Source of the DNA: Gammaproteobacteria bacterium
GTDB lineage: Bacteria > Pseudomonadota > Gammaproteobacteria > Competibacterales > Competibacteraceae
Assembly: GCA_024235095.1 (NCBI GenBank)
Contig: JACKNC010000001.1
Location: forward strand, 2,484,501-2,548,500
DNA length: 64,000 nt
Direction of reading: 5' to 3'
Part shown: positions 34,497-42,896 of the stretch, in pieces
How positions within the stretch are numbered: position 1 is the first letter of the stretch
Layout of the letters: the number at the start of each line of letters is the position of its first letter
Notes under the pieces: generated by a model
Databases searched by the model: none
What the model saw: only the letters and a program-made list of their open reading frames with translations
Told to the model about the DNA's origin: nothing
Translations under genes and position numbers: made by a program

Positions 34497-35188
34497 ATAA
34501 CCAGGCGCCTGTCATCACCGTGGATGGGCCGAGCGGAGTCGGTAAGGGGACGCTTTGCCAATGGCTCGCCATGCGACTGGGTTGGCGTCTGCTGGACAGC
34601 GGCGCATTATACCGGTTGACCGCCCTAGCGGCATTGCGTCGAAATCTCGCATTGCAGGATGAGACCAGAGTTGCGATGGTCGCTGCCGAACTGGACGTGC
34701 AATTCATCCCCAATACCGAGGGCGCTACGCAAGTCACTTTGGATGGCGTGGAGATTGGCGCTGTGCTGCGCATCGAGACGACGGGCAACGCGGCGTCGCA
34801 GGTCGCGGCGTTGCCCACGGTGCGGGCTGCGTTGTTGCAGCGGCAGCGAAACTTTCGGCAAGCTCCCGGCCTGATCGCCGATGGCCGTGATATGGGCACC
34901 GTGGTGTTCCCGGACGCCGATCTTAAACTGTTTTTGACTGCCAGCGCTGACGAGCGCGCGGATCGCCGTTATAAGCAGTTGATTGAAAAAGGCATGGATG
35001 CTAATCTTGCTGTTCTTATCAAGGAGATTGCTGAACGGGACGCCCGCGACGCGCAGCGGACTGTGGCGCCGCTTAAACCTGCGGTTGACGCTGAGATATT
35101 GGATACCACTCAGCTCGACATTGCTGAGGTCTGCGCTTGGGCATTGGCGCTGGTCAATCAGCGGCTGAGAATACGGGTAATTCCCTAG
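34493..35188 (+). CDS. cmk: cytidylate kinase
   Basis: A 231-residue nucleoside monophosphate kinase phosphorylating CMP/dCMP. The P-loop is VDGPSGVGKGTLCQWLA, the CMP-binding insert includes LDSGALYR, and IADGRDMGTVVFPDADLKLF is the family signature. The lid region RYKQLIEKG is present. It overlaps the aroA stop (ATGA). Gene order aroA-cmk-rpsA-ihfB is classic for gammaproteobacteria. Confidence 0.97.
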   Translation: MNNQAPVITVDGPSGVGKGTLCQWLAMRLGWRLLDSGALYRLTALAALRRNLALQDETRVAMVAAELDVQFIPNTEGATQVTLDGVEIGAVLRIETTGNAASQVAALPTVRAALLQRQRNFRQAPGLIADGRDMGTVVFPDADLKLFLTASADERADRRYKQLIEKGMDANLAVLIKEIAERDARDAQRTVAPLKPAVDAEILDTTQLDIAEVCAWALALVNQRLRIRVIP

Positions 35189-35417
35189 TCCCTAAACCTT
35201 TACGTGGATGATGGTCTTGACTACGCTTTTGCTTTGGCAGGATTGACTGTAATGAATCGAGCGCCGGGACTGGGCGCTCCGGGCGTTGGCCCCGAAAGTT
35301 TCCATCGCAACGGGAACACCGTCACCCTGAACTGGTTCGGCTATATTCCGCCGAACCTTGTAGCCCTAACCCACTTGCGGCGGCTTGCTACCGCCGGTTT
35401 TTTTTGAGTTATAACCC
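35189..35417 (+). promoter_or_regulatory. rpsA leader with three stem-loops
   Basis: Three successive hairpins precede rpsA. Hairpin 1 is GAGCGCC (35259-35265) / GGCGCTC (35273-35279) with a GGGACTG loop containing GGA. Hairpin 2 is GGTTCGGC (35334-35341) / GCCGAACC (35350-35357). Hairpin 3 is CGGCGG (35378-35383) / CCGCCG (35391-35396) followed by eight T residues. No Shine-Dalgarno sequence precedes the ATG. In E. coli the rpsA leader also lacks a good SD and folds into hairpins bound by S1 for autoregulation, so a similar control is likely here. Confidence 0.65.
35377..35405 (+). terminator. terminator-like hairpin just before rpsA
   Basis: A six-base GC stem (CGGCGG/CCGCCG, loop CTTGCTA) followed by GTTTTTTTT ends 12 bases before the rpsA start. 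It looks like an intrinsic terminator for the cmk transcript or an attenuator of rpsA; hairpin 3 of the leader is the same structure. Confidence 0.7.
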
Positions 35418-37097
35418 ATGACCGAAAGTTTTGCCGAACTGTTTGAACAAAGCCTGGCCGACAAGCAGATGCAGCCCGGTGCCATCGTCCAGGGACTGAT
35501 CGTAGAAATCCGTCCGGACGCTGTGGTTGTCAATGCGGGTCTGAAGTCGGAAGGGCTGATTCCGATCGAACAGTTTTACAACGAGGAAGGCGTTCTCGAT
35601 GTGAAAGTCGGGGATCAGGTCGAGGTGGCGCTGGATGCGCTAGAGGACGGTTTTGGAGAAACCCGGCTGTCCCGCGAAAAGGCCAAGCGCGCTCGGATCT
35701 GGAGCGCCCTGGAATCGGCTTTTGAAAAGGAGGAAATTGTCAAGGGCCTGATCAGCGGCAAGGTCAAGGGTGGCTTTACCGTGGAAATCGGCGAAATCCG
35801 CGCGTTCCTCCCAGGTTCTCTGGTCGACGTGCGCCCGGTGCGCGACGCCGCCTACCTGGAAGGCAAGGAACAGGAATTCAAGGTTATCAAACTCGACCGC
35901 CGCCGCAACAATGTCGTGGTCTCTCGTCGAGCTGTGGTCGAACAGGAATATAGCGCCGAGCGCGAAGCCTTGCTGCAAAACCTGCAGGAAGGCCAGATTG
36001 TCGATGGTGTCGTCAAGAATCTCACTGACTATGGCGCCTTCCTGGACTTGGGCGGCATCGACGGTCTGCTCCACATTACCGACATGGCCTGGCGACGGGT
36101 CAAGCACCCTTCGGAAGTGGTCGCGGTGGGTGACAATATTCAGGTCAAGGTGCTCAAGTTCGATCGCGACCGCAACCGCGTTTCCCTGGGTCTCAAACAA
36201 CTTGGCGATGACCCTTGGATCGCCTTGGCGCGCCGTTATCCGGTCGGCACCCGTGTGTTCGGTAAAGTTACGAATATCGCTGATTATGGCTGCTTCGTGG
36301 AGATCGAGGAAGGGGTCGAAGGATTGGTCCATGTCTCCGAAATGGACTGGACTAATAAGAACGTCAACCCGAACAAGGTCGTGGCGCTGGGAGATGAAGT
36401 TGAAGTCATGGTGCTGGACATCGATGAAGATCGTCGCCGCATCTCGCTGGGCATGAAACAGTGTCAGCAAAATCCCTGGGATGAATTCGATCAAACCCAC
36501 GGCAAGGGCGACCGTGTTTCCGGCAAAATCAAATCGATCACCGATTTCGGTATCTTCATCGGTCTGGATGGCGGCATCGATGGCCTGGTGCATCTATCTG
36601 ATATTTCCTGGAATGCGCCGGGCGAAGAAGCCGTTCGCCAGTACAAGAAAGGCCAGGAAGTCGAGGCCGTCGTATTGGCGGTTGACCCCGAACGCGAGCG
36701 CATCTCGCTGGGCATCAAGCAACTCGACAAGGATCCTTTCTCCAATTTCGTCGCCGATCATCCCAAGGGGAGCGTAACCAAGGGCCGAATTCTCTCCGTG
36801 GACGCCAAAGGCGCCGTGGTGGATTTAGGCAATGGCGTGGAAGGAACGCTGCGCGCTTCGGAGCTGTCCCGCGAACGGGTCGAAGATGCGCGCGCTTTGT
36901 TGAAGGAAGGCGAAGAGATCGAAGCTAAATTCATTGGCGTCGACCGCAAGAACCGGACGATCAGCCTGTCCATCAAAGCCAAGGATATGGCCGAAGAAGC
37001 CGAGGTCTTGCAAGACTACAGCCGGAAATCCAGCACGGGCGCAACCTTGGGAGACATTTTCAAGGAACAGATCAGCGCCCAGCAGGACGAGGACTGA
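35418..37097 (+). CDS. rpsA: 30S ribosomal protein S1
   Basis: A 559-residue protein with six S1 RNA-binding domains (from about residues 20, 105, 190, 277, 364 and 450), matching E. coli S1 in length. DYGAFLDLGGIDGLLHITDM and DFGIFIGLDGGIDGLVHLSD are typical RNA-binding repeats. It delivers mRNA to the 30S subunit, especially messages without a strong SD. The start ATG lacks an SD of its own and follows a hairpin-rich leader. Confidence 0.97.
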   Translation: MTESFAELFEQSLADKQMQPGAIVQGLIVEIRPDAVVVNAGLKSEGLIPIEQFYNEEGVLDVKVGDQVEVALDALEDGFGETRLSREKAKRARIWSALESAFEKEEIVKGLISGKVKGGFTVEIGEIRAFLPGSLVDVRPVRDAAYLEGKEQEFKVIKLDRRRNNVVVSRRAVVEQEYSAEREALLQNLQEGQIVDGVVKNLTDYGAFLDLGGIDGLLHITDMAWRRVKHPSEVVAVGDNIQVKVLKFDRDRNRVSLGLKQLGDDPWIALARRYPVGTRVFGKVTNIADYGCFVEIEEGVEGLVHVSEMDWTNKNVNPNKVVALGDEVEVMVLDIDEDRRRISLGMKQCQQNPWDEFDQTHGKGDRVSGKIKSITDFGIFIGLDGGIDGLVHLSDISWNAPGEEAVRQYKKGQEVEAVVLAVDPERERISLGIKQLDKDPFSNFVADHPKGSVTKGRILSVDAKGAVVDLGNGVEGTLRASELSRERVEDARALLKEGEEIEAKFIGVDRKNRTISLSIKAKDMAEEAEVLQDYSRKSSTGATLGDIFKEQISAQQDED

Positions 37098-37112
37098 AAA
37101 GCGGTGCAAAAA

Positions 37113-37163
37113 TTCCTCTCTTCTTCCTAACCGAAGAGGGGTTGACTCCCTTTTCAGGGAGTG
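37113..37163. repeat. hairpin-rich element downstream of rpsA
   Basis: CCTCTCTTC...GAAGAGGGG and then ACTCCC (loop TTTTCA) GGGAGT form two neighbouring stem-loops. The C/T-rich then G/A-rich pattern resembles the REP-like copies elsewhere but lacks the GGATTGGG core. It may act as a weak terminator or RNA-stabilising structure. Confidence 0.35.
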
Positions 37164-37256
37164 ATTTGTTGTCGATGATCGATGGGCTATCATCAATTTT
37201 CAGTTATACGGCGCAGATCGGCGCCGGTAGGATTACTGTTCGCTTGAGGATTTTTC

Positions 37257-37565
37257 ATGACAAAATCGGAATTAATCGAAATTCTTGCCTGCAAAAGAAG
37301 CGATATTCCCTACAAGGACATAGAACAGGCGGTCAAAGCCATGCTGGAGCAGATGAGCGAATCGCTGGCTAATGGGGAACGGATCGAAATTCGTGGATTC
37401 GGTAGTTTTTCTCTGCATTTTCGCCCCCCGCGCATTGGCCGTAATCCCAAAACTGGCGATGCTGTGACGCTGACTGGCAAATATGTCCCACACTTTAAAC
37501 CCGGTAAGGAGTTGCGTGAGCGGGTTAATTATCGCCATGGACACGGTCGCGATGACTTCTTGTGA
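37257..37565 (+). CDS. ihfB: integration host factor beta subunit
   Basis: A 102-residue DNA-bending protein. MTKSELIEILACKRSDIPYK at the start, EIRGFGSFSLHFRPPRIGRN with the DNA-intercalating Pro arm, and TGKYVPHFKPGKELRERVN near the end are those of IHF-beta. It heterodimerises with IhfA. A terminator follows about 50 bases later. Confidence 0.96.
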   Translation: MTKSELIEILACKRSDIPYKDIEQAVKAMLEQMSESLANGERIEIRGFGSFSLHFRPPRIGRNPKTGDAVTLTGKYVPHFKPGKELRERVNYRHGHGRDDFL

Positions 37566-37615
37566 TGCCTGTCCTGATATCCGGAAGGCCCCGGTTGTCG
37601 TCCGCCGTTTAAAAG

Positions 37616-37638
37616 CCCACGGTAAAGTGGGTTTTTTT
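37616..37638 (+). terminator. rho-independent terminator after ihfB
   Basis: CCCAC (37616-37620), loop GGTAAA-type, GTGGG (37627-37631) and seven T residues, preceded by AAAAG. The arrangement is a standard short terminator. Confidence 0.8.
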
Positions 37639-37737
37639 GTTGGAATTGAGGGGTAGCTCGTAGCTGCCACCGGGAAGCATCTAGCGAAGCGATGGTTCGA
37701 ATCCACTGATTTCAAATTGCCCTGGCAGGTGAAGCCG

Positions 37738-38040
37738 ATGTTCTGGATTAAATTTATTCTGATTAGCGCGATTTTGCTGGTTGTCTTGCTGTTAGGTGTG
37801 GAATTTTCCACTCTGCACACGGATCCAGTGACTGTTAACTATCTGTTGGGGACCACGACTCAGCCGTTATCATTGGTGGTAGTGAGCGCCTTCGCCGCAG
37901 GCGCGTTCGCGACAGCGTTGATTGGGGTCTTTGTCGTATTGCCATTGCGCTGGCAGGTCGCCCATTTGCGTCAAACTCTTTCCACGAAGGACCAGGAGAT
38001 TAGCCTGTTAGTTCGAAAGGCGGGACGAGATGCGCGTTAG
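37738..38040 (+). CDS. lapA: LapA-family membrane protein
   Basis: A 100-residue inner-membrane protein from ATG 37738 (AGGTG upstream). Two transmembrane helices (IKFILISAILLVVLLLGVEF and LSLVVVSAFAAGAFATALIG) are followed by a cytoplasmic coiled segment, the LapA/DUF1049 plan. LapA works with LapB in control of lipopolysaccharide synthesis (LpxC turnover) in enteric bacteria. Synteny ihfB-lapA-lapB is conserved. Confidence 0.9.
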   Translation: MFWIKFILISAILLVVLLLGVEFSTLHTDPVTVNYLLGTTTQPLSLVVVSAFAAGAFATALIGVFVVLPLRWQVAHLRQTLSTKDQEISLLVRKAGRDAR

Positions 38041-38065
38041 TCTGATGGAGACGCCCTGTTAGGTC

Positions 38066-39235
38066 ATGATAGAATTGTTATGGCTATTGCTGCCGGTTGC
38101 TGCGGCCTCTGGTTGGTGGGCGGCCCGGCGTCAGCCTACGGATTGTCATGGAAGAACGATCCATAATACTGACTATTTCAAGGGATTGAATTATCTGATC
38201 GATGATCAAGCTGATCAGGCCATCGAGGTCTTTACCCGCATGGCGGATGTTGATCAGGATACCGCTGAAATTCATCTGGCTCTGGGAAATCTGTTCCGGC
38301 GCCGCGGTGAAGTTGACCGTGCGATTCATATTCATGGTAGTTTGATCGCCCGCACTAACCTGACTGATGATCAACGCCGTCGCGCTATGTTGGAACTGGG
38401 CGAAGACTATCTGCGAGCAGGCCTTTTTGACCGGGCCGAGGAACTGTTCCGGAAACTGCTGGATCAACCTGATCATACGGCGATTGCGCTATCCCGTTTA
38501 ATCCATATCTTTCAGCAGGAAAAAGACTGGCGTCAGGCCATTGCCCATAGTGATCGCCTGGAGCAGATCAGCGGTGAATCCAGGCGACGGCAAACCGCAC
38601 ATTTCTGTTGTGAGCTGGCGGAAACCGCGAATGCGCAGAATCAGCATGAAGAGGCAGTGACTTGGCTACAGGATGCCTTAAAGCGTGATCCATCCTGTAC
38701 TCGGGTCAATCTCCTGCTGGGTCGCCTGGCAATGCGGACTGGCGATTATCCAGCAGCCATCGCCGCATTTCAGGCGGTCGAGCAGCAAGACCGGGGTTAC
38801 CTGCCCGAGGTGATCGCCCCGCTCGGTCAATGTTATGGCGCTTTGAATCGTCTTGATGAGTGGATTGCCTATTTGCGTGATGTGCAGGCGAGAGATCATG
38901 GCGGACGGATCACCGACGCCTTGGCTGAATGGCTCTTGCGCCAGGAAGGCGAGGAAGCCGCTCTGCAATTTCTTGAGCGTGAACTGCGGGAATACCCGAC
39001 CCTGCTGGGTCTGCGCCGTTTGGTTGAAGTCAAACTGGCACGCGGCAAAGGCGCTGAGTATGCTGATCTGCGGGCGTTGCACTGTGTTAGCACTCAAATG
39101 CTCAATGGCGCTGCACGCTACCAATGCGGCTACTGTGGTTTTGTCGTCAAATCCCTACACTGGTGGTGTCCAAGTTGTCTGCAATGGAGCACTATCAAGC
39201 CGATACCCGACTTAGTGATGAAAACCAATCCCTGA
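38066..39235 (+). CDS. lapB: lipopolysaccharide assembly protein LapB
   Basis: A 389-residue protein with an N-terminal membrane helix (LLWLLLPVAAASGWWAARR), about nine TPR repeats, and a C-terminal rubredoxin-type metal site (YQCGYCG ... WWCPSCLQW). Length and layout match E. coli LapB (YciM), which presents LpxC to FtsH and so sets LPS levels. It lies 25 bases after lapA. Confidence 0.93.
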   Translation: MIELLWLLLPVAAASGWWAARRQPTDCHGRTIHNTDYFKGLNYLIDDQADQAIEVFTRMADVDQDTAEIHLALGNLFRRRGEVDRAIHIHGSLIARTNLTDDQRRRAMLELGEDYLRAGLFDRAEELFRKLLDQPDHTAIALSRLIHIFQQEKDWRQAIAHSDRLEQISGESRRRQTAHFCCELAETANAQNQHEEAVTWLQDALKRDPSCTRVNLLLGRLAMRTGDYPAAIAAFQAVEQQDRGYLPEVIAPLGQCYGALNRLDEWIAYLRDVQARDHGGRITDALAEWLLRQEGEEAALQFLERELREYPTLLGLRRLVEVKLARGKGAEYADLRALHCVSTQMLNGAARYQCGYCGFVVKSLHWWCPSCLQWSTIKPIPDLVMKTNP

Positions 39236-39327
39236 TTGCAGATTCCATTCCTGTGTCAAAAAAATATTGAACATTTGCTTAAAAAGACGACGGATTGACT
39301 TGCATTCTTCACGGGTATTTCTATGAT

Positions 39328-39366
39328 TGTGATACTATCAGCTCTTTTGAGACTGACAGTATCACA
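39328..39366. promoter_or_regulatory. long inverted repeat upstream of the helix-hairpin-helix gene
   Basis: TGTGATACTATCAG (39328-39341) and CTGACAGTATCACA (39353-39366) are inverted with 13 of 14 pairs and an 11-base spacer. It ends 27 bases before the ATG at 39394. It could be a stable 5'-UTR hairpin or a dimeric regulator site. It has no T-run in the forward direction, so terminator function for lapB is less likely. Confidence 0.6.
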
Positions 39367-39393
39367 GCCACTCTACTTTATGAGGAGAATGTT

Positions 39394-39816
39394 ATGAAAT
39401 TCTTAAATATGGCGCTGGCGCTTATCCTGATGTTGTTTTCTGTTGTGACGTTCGCGCAAGCCATCAATCTCAATACAGCCACTGCCAAGGAGCTGGAGAG
39501 TCTGAAAGGCATCGGTCCGGCCAGGGCGTCCGCGATTGTCAAGTATCGTGAAGAAAATGGTTCCTTTGAGTCAGTAGATGATCTAACCAAGGTTCCTGGC
39601 ATCAAGGGTAAGATGCTGGAAAAGTTACTGGCCGATAACAAAGGCATGTTGACGGTAGAGGAAGCAGAGGAGACCGAAACGGCTGAGACACCGGAATCTT
39701 CATCCGCGCCTGAGATGCCCAAGACCCCGGAAATGCCATCCGCGCCGAAGATGCCTGAGATGCCCAAGACTCCGGAGATGCCCAAGACCCCGGAAATGCC
39801 CAAAGCGCCAAGCTAA
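39394..39816 (+). CDS. secreted ComEA-type helix-hairpin-helix protein with a Pro/Met/Lys tail
   Basis: A 140-residue protein from ATG 39394 after GGAGAA. A signal peptide (about 1-22, ending TFAQA) is followed by a ComEA-like pair of helix-hairpin-helix motifs (INLNTATAKELESLKGIGPA and VDDLTKVPGIKGKMLEKLL). The last 45 residues are low-complexity repeats of PEMPKTPEMPSAPKMPEMPK type. ComEA-like proteins bind DNA in the periplasm, and in competent bacteria pull it across the outer membrane. Whether this one serves uptake is unknown, because no other competence gene is near. Confidence 0.85.
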   Translation: MKFLNMALALILMLFSVVTFAQAINLNTATAKELESLKGIGPARASAIVKYREENGSFESVDDLTKVPGIKGKMLEKLLADNKGMLTVEEAEETETAETPESSSAPEMPKTPEMPSAPKMPEMPKTPEMPKTPEMPKAPS

Positions 39817-39971
39817 TGCCAATTCTTGATAGGTTTTGCTTCTTTCCGTTAGGGATCTAGGGAAATAGGGAAAATCCAGGTAGTTAATCATATTCTGGCC
39901 GCCATCAGGCGGCCAACGCCGTTTATAATGGGACTCTTTTCCGGCGACCACCGCCACTACTGGGAGCGCCC

Positions 39972-41222
39972 ATGTTTCGTCCCCTGGAATTGTTCATTGG
40001 CCTGCGCTATACCCGCGCCAAACGCCGCAACCACTTTATTTCTTTCATCTCCCTGACTTCAATGCTCGGCATCGCGCTAGGCATCACCGCGCTGATCACC
40101 GTACTATCGGTGATGAATGGCTTTCAGCAGGAACTGCGCGGGCGCATCCTGGCAATGACCGCTCACGCTACGATCAGTCGCTGGGATGGATTGATCGATG
40201 ACTGGCCTGCGATCCGTGATGCAGCCATGCGCCATCCTGAAGTTCAGAGCGGTGCGCCGTATATTCGTGGCGAAGCCATGCTCAATCATGCTTCGCTAGT
40301 TAGTGGTGCGTTGCTCCAGGGCATTCTGCCCAAGGAAGAGCAACAGGTCTCGGATATCGGCGAAAAAATGTTTCAAGGCTCGCTCGATAATCTGCGCCCC
40401 GGCGAATTTGGCGTCATTTTGGGCAAGGCCTTGGCGAATGCGCTGGGAGTAAGCATGGGCGATAAAGTGACGGTTATTACCCCACAGGCCAATGTAACGC
40501 CCGCTGGCGTATTGCCGCGACTCAAGCGTTTCCAGGTCGTCGGTCTTTTCGAGGCTGGCATGTATGAATATGACCGGGGCTATGCACTGGCGCATGTTGC
40601 CGACGTGGGTAAATTGTTTCAGTTTCCCGAGGGCATGGTCAGCGGAGTGCGCTTGAAATTACGTGATCTATTCCAGGCGCCGCGCCTGGCTCAACAGATT
40701 GCCAACCAACTGCCAAAAGGATATTTGTCTCGCGACTGGACGCAGGATCACGCCAGCTTTTTCCGGGCGGTGCAGATTGAAAAGACTGCAATGTTTGTCA
40801 TTTTAACCTTGATTGTAGCGGTGGCGGCCTTCAACATTGTCTCCGCCTTAGTCATGGTGGTGACGGATAAACAGGCTGACATCGCCATTTTGCGCACCCT
40901 AGGCGCGACGCCGCTCAGCATCATGGGTATTTTCATCGTCCAGGGCATTACGATTGGTCTGGTCGGCACCCTGCTTGGATTATTTGGCGGCGTGTCGCTG
41001 GCGACGCATGTTGACGTGGTGGTGCCATTCATCGAGAACATGTTTGGCATTAAATTCCTGGCGCCGGATGTTTACCTGATCAGCGACCTGCCATCGCAAG
41101 TGCAATGGGGCGATGTGTCCACGATCGGATTGGTGGCCTTTGGATTGGCCGTGCTGGCTACGCTTTATCCGGCCTGGCGAGCGGCGCGGACTCAGCCGGC
41201 GGAGGCGCTGCGTTATGAATAA
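39972..41222 (+). CDS. lolC: lipoprotein-releasing ABC transporter permease (LolC/LolE family)
   Basis: A 416-residue MacB-type permease. FRPLELFIGLRYTRAKRRNHF is the standard N-terminus, with one transmembrane helix (about 24-47), a large periplasmic domain, and three C-terminal helices (VILTLIVAVAAFNIVSALVM; GITIGLVGTLLGLFGGVSLA; TIGLVAFGLAVLATLYPAWR). It extracts mature lipoproteins from the inner membrane. It overlaps lolD by eight bases. No second permease gene follows lolD, so this may be the homodimeric LolF type rather than LolC of a C/E pair. Confidence 0.92.
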   Translation: MFRPLELFIGLRYTRAKRRNHFISFISLTSMLGIALGITALITVLSVMNGFQQELRGRILAMTAHATISRWDGLIDDWPAIRDAAMRHPEVQSGAPYIRGEAMLNHASLVSGALLQGILPKEEQQVSDIGEKMFQGSLDNLRPGEFGVILGKALANALGVSMGDKVTVITPQANVTPAGVLPRLKRFQVVGLFEAGMYEYDRGYALAHVADVGKLFQFPEGMVSGVRLKLRDLFQAPRLAQQIANQLPKGYLSRDWTQDHASFFRAVQIEKTAMFVILTLIVAVAAFNIVSALVMVVTDKQADIAILRTLGATPLSIMGIFIVQGITIGLVGTLLGLFGGVSLATHVDVVVPFIENMFGIKFLAPDVYLISDLPSQVQWGDVSTIGLVAFGLAVLATLYPAWRAARTQPAEALRYE

Positions 41223-41922
41223 GGCGGCTGTGGACGAGAAAGGTATAGTGTTGGAATGTCGTCAACTGGCGAAATCGTTTCGGGAAGGCAGCGAGCGACT
41301 GGAAGTATTGCGGCATATTGATCTCCAGGTGCAGCGTGGCGAGCGACTGGCAATTATTGGTAGTTCCGGTTCGGGGAAGAGCACGCTATTACATTTACTC
41401 GGCGGACTCGATGCGCCGACCGCCGGTTCAGTGTGGGTGGCGGGTCAGGAATTAAGTCGATTGGGCAATGCTGGGCGTGGCCGCCTGCGCAACCGCTGGC
41501 TGGGGTTTATCTATCAGTTTCATCACCTTTTGCCTGAATTCACGGCGTTGGAGAATGTAGCGATGCCGTTGCTGATTCGAGGCGAACTCCCGGCGCGCGC
41601 CAAAGCGCAGGCGGCAGAATTGCTGGGCCGGGTCGGCTTGAGTCAGCGTCTCGGCCATAAACCGGGCGAATTGTCTGGCGGTGAACGGCAACGGGCGGCG
41701 GTGGCCCGGGCCTTGATTACACAACCAGCCTGCGTTTTGGCCGATGAACCGACAGGTAATCTGGACCGGCACAGCGCCGGGCAGGTTTTTGAACTGATGC
41801 TGGAGCTTAATCACGACCTAGGCGCCAGCCTGGTGATCGTGACCCACGATTCAGAATTAGCTGCGCGGATGGATGCGGTTTGGCGGTTGGCTGACGGGAT
41901 GCTAACCTTGGAACACGGATGA
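41215..41922 (+). CDS. lolD: lipoprotein-releasing ABC transporter ATPase
   Basis: A 235-residue ATPase starting at ATG 41215, inside the end of lolC. Walker A is GSSGSGKSTLLHLLGGLD, the LolD motif follows it, the signature is LSGGERQRAAVARAL, Walker B is CVLADEPTGNLD and the switch is VIVTHD. The segment IYQFHHLLPEFTALENV is characteristic of LolD. It drives lipoprotein release toward LolA. Confidence 0.95.
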   Translation: MNKAAVDEKGIVLECRQLAKSFREGSERLEVLRHIDLQVQRGERLAIIGSSGSGKSTLLHLLGGLDAPTAGSVWVAGQELSRLGNAGRGRLRNRWLGFIYQFHHLLPEFTALENVAMPLLIRGELPARAKAQAAELLGRVGLSQRLGHKPGELSGGERQRAAVARALITQPACVLADEPTGNLDRHSAGQVFELMLELNHDLGASLVIVTHDSELAARMDAVWRLADGMLTLEHG

Positions 41923-41942
41923 CGGATACCGAAGAATGACTT

Positions 41943-42890
41943 ATGATACACTCCATGCATATTCTGTCGTCATACACATCTGCATGCCTGATTTGTCATA
42001 TACCTCTGCCCTTTCACCAGGCGCGCAAGAGCCAACTTTGTGGCCGGGCGGAATGCGCACGACGTTACTCCCTGTTGCAACAGCAGGACAAGGTCTGCAA
42101 GAGTTGCGGACGCCCGCTTTCTATCAGGGAACAGCCCTTCGGGGTGTGCGCCAACGCGGCATGCCAACGCGCCATGGTGGCGGATCGCGCCCGCCAGGAG
42201 CGCGAACAACGCGAAAAATGGTATCAGGCGGTGCGCGAGCAGGCGGCGCGACTTCGCAGGCGGGCAACCAGCAACTTTGGCATCCCTGATGAAGAATCAT
42301 TCCGTTTGGCAGTGGTTCCCGCCTCTCTGTCCCGGATCACCCGTCTGCCCGCGCAACGCCGGCGGGAGTTTCGCAATTACCTGAAAGAGTTGATCGATAA
42401 AGCGTTTGTCAGGCCCATCCCTCCAGTGGTTGATCCGGGCCAGACGGCGCCCTTGTCAGACGAAGATGCCCGGCTTCGGGCGGCTTCGGGCCAGGCGTGC
42501 GCTTGTTGCCGGGGATCCTGCTGCCAAGGCGGCGGATTTACTCATGCTTACCTGGAAATCGCCACTATACAGCGCTATCGGACGGCGCACCCGAATCAGC
42601 GCCCGCGCGGAGTGCTGGCCGCCTATATGAATTGTGTTGGTGACGAGACTGCGGAAGGTTCCTGCGTTTATCATCGAACCGATGGGTGCAGCCTGCCTAA
42701 AGACATGCGCGCCGATATTTGCAATAACTTCTACTGCGGGGGATTGCAGAATTTCCGGCAAAAAGCGGCGGTGGACGCGCCGACGCGGGGTTTCTTCGTG
42801 GCGGCGACCGAGGATACGATTCACCGGGCGGCTCTGGTTCATGAAGACCAATCTCTCATAGTTCCGGTACCGCCAACCGATGTGGATTAA
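41943..42890 (+). CDS. cysteine-rich protein: two zinc-knuckle repeats and a YkgJ-like cluster
   Basis: A 315-residue soluble protein. Two repeats of Cys-x2-Cys...Cys-x4-Cys occur at residues 15-38 and 52-74. A charged, probably helical linker (about 78-150) follows. The C-terminal half has CACCRGSCCQGG (about 186-197), then CVYHRTDGCSLPKDMRADIC and NNFYCGGL, resembling the YkgJ/UPF0153 cysteine cluster thought to bind Zn or an Fe-S centre. Function is unknown. It starts 21 bases after lolD and may be co-transcribed. The initiating ATG has only a weak GAAG site. Confidence 0.75.
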   Translation: MIHSMHILSSYTSACLICHIPLPFHQARKSQLCGRAECARRYSLLQQQDKVCKSCGRPLSIREQPFGVCANAACQRAMVADRARQEREQREKWYQAVREQAARLRRRATSNFGIPDEESFRLAVVPASLSRITRLPAQRRREFRNYLKELIDKAFVRPIPPVVDPGQTAPLSDEDARLRAASGQACACCRGSCCQGGGFTHAYLEIATIQRYRTAHPNQRPRGVLAAYMNCVGDETAEGSCVYHRTDGCSLPKDMRADICNNFYCGGLQNFRQKAAVDAPTRGFFVAATEDTIHRAALVHEDQSLIVPVPPTDVD

Positions 42891-42896
42891 AGCACA

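Noticed and set aside
35204..35407. 67-residue ORF in the rpsA leader
   Set aside because: It overlaps all three hairpins and the terminator-like stem; no ribosome site or recognisable sequence.
35640..36593. 317-residue ORF antisense to rpsA
   Set aside because: Mirror of the repeated S1 domains; no independent support.
37653..37710. tRNA-like stretch with GGTTCGAATCC
   Set aside because: A T-loop-like sequence is present, but the acceptor stem, D-arm and anticodon arm do not pair properly; it is at best a decayed tRNA remnant or chance.
39328..39366. CRP-type site in the inverted repeat (TGTGA/TCACA halves)
   Set aside because: The half-sites are 29 bases apart rather than six, so this is not a CRP operator arrangement.
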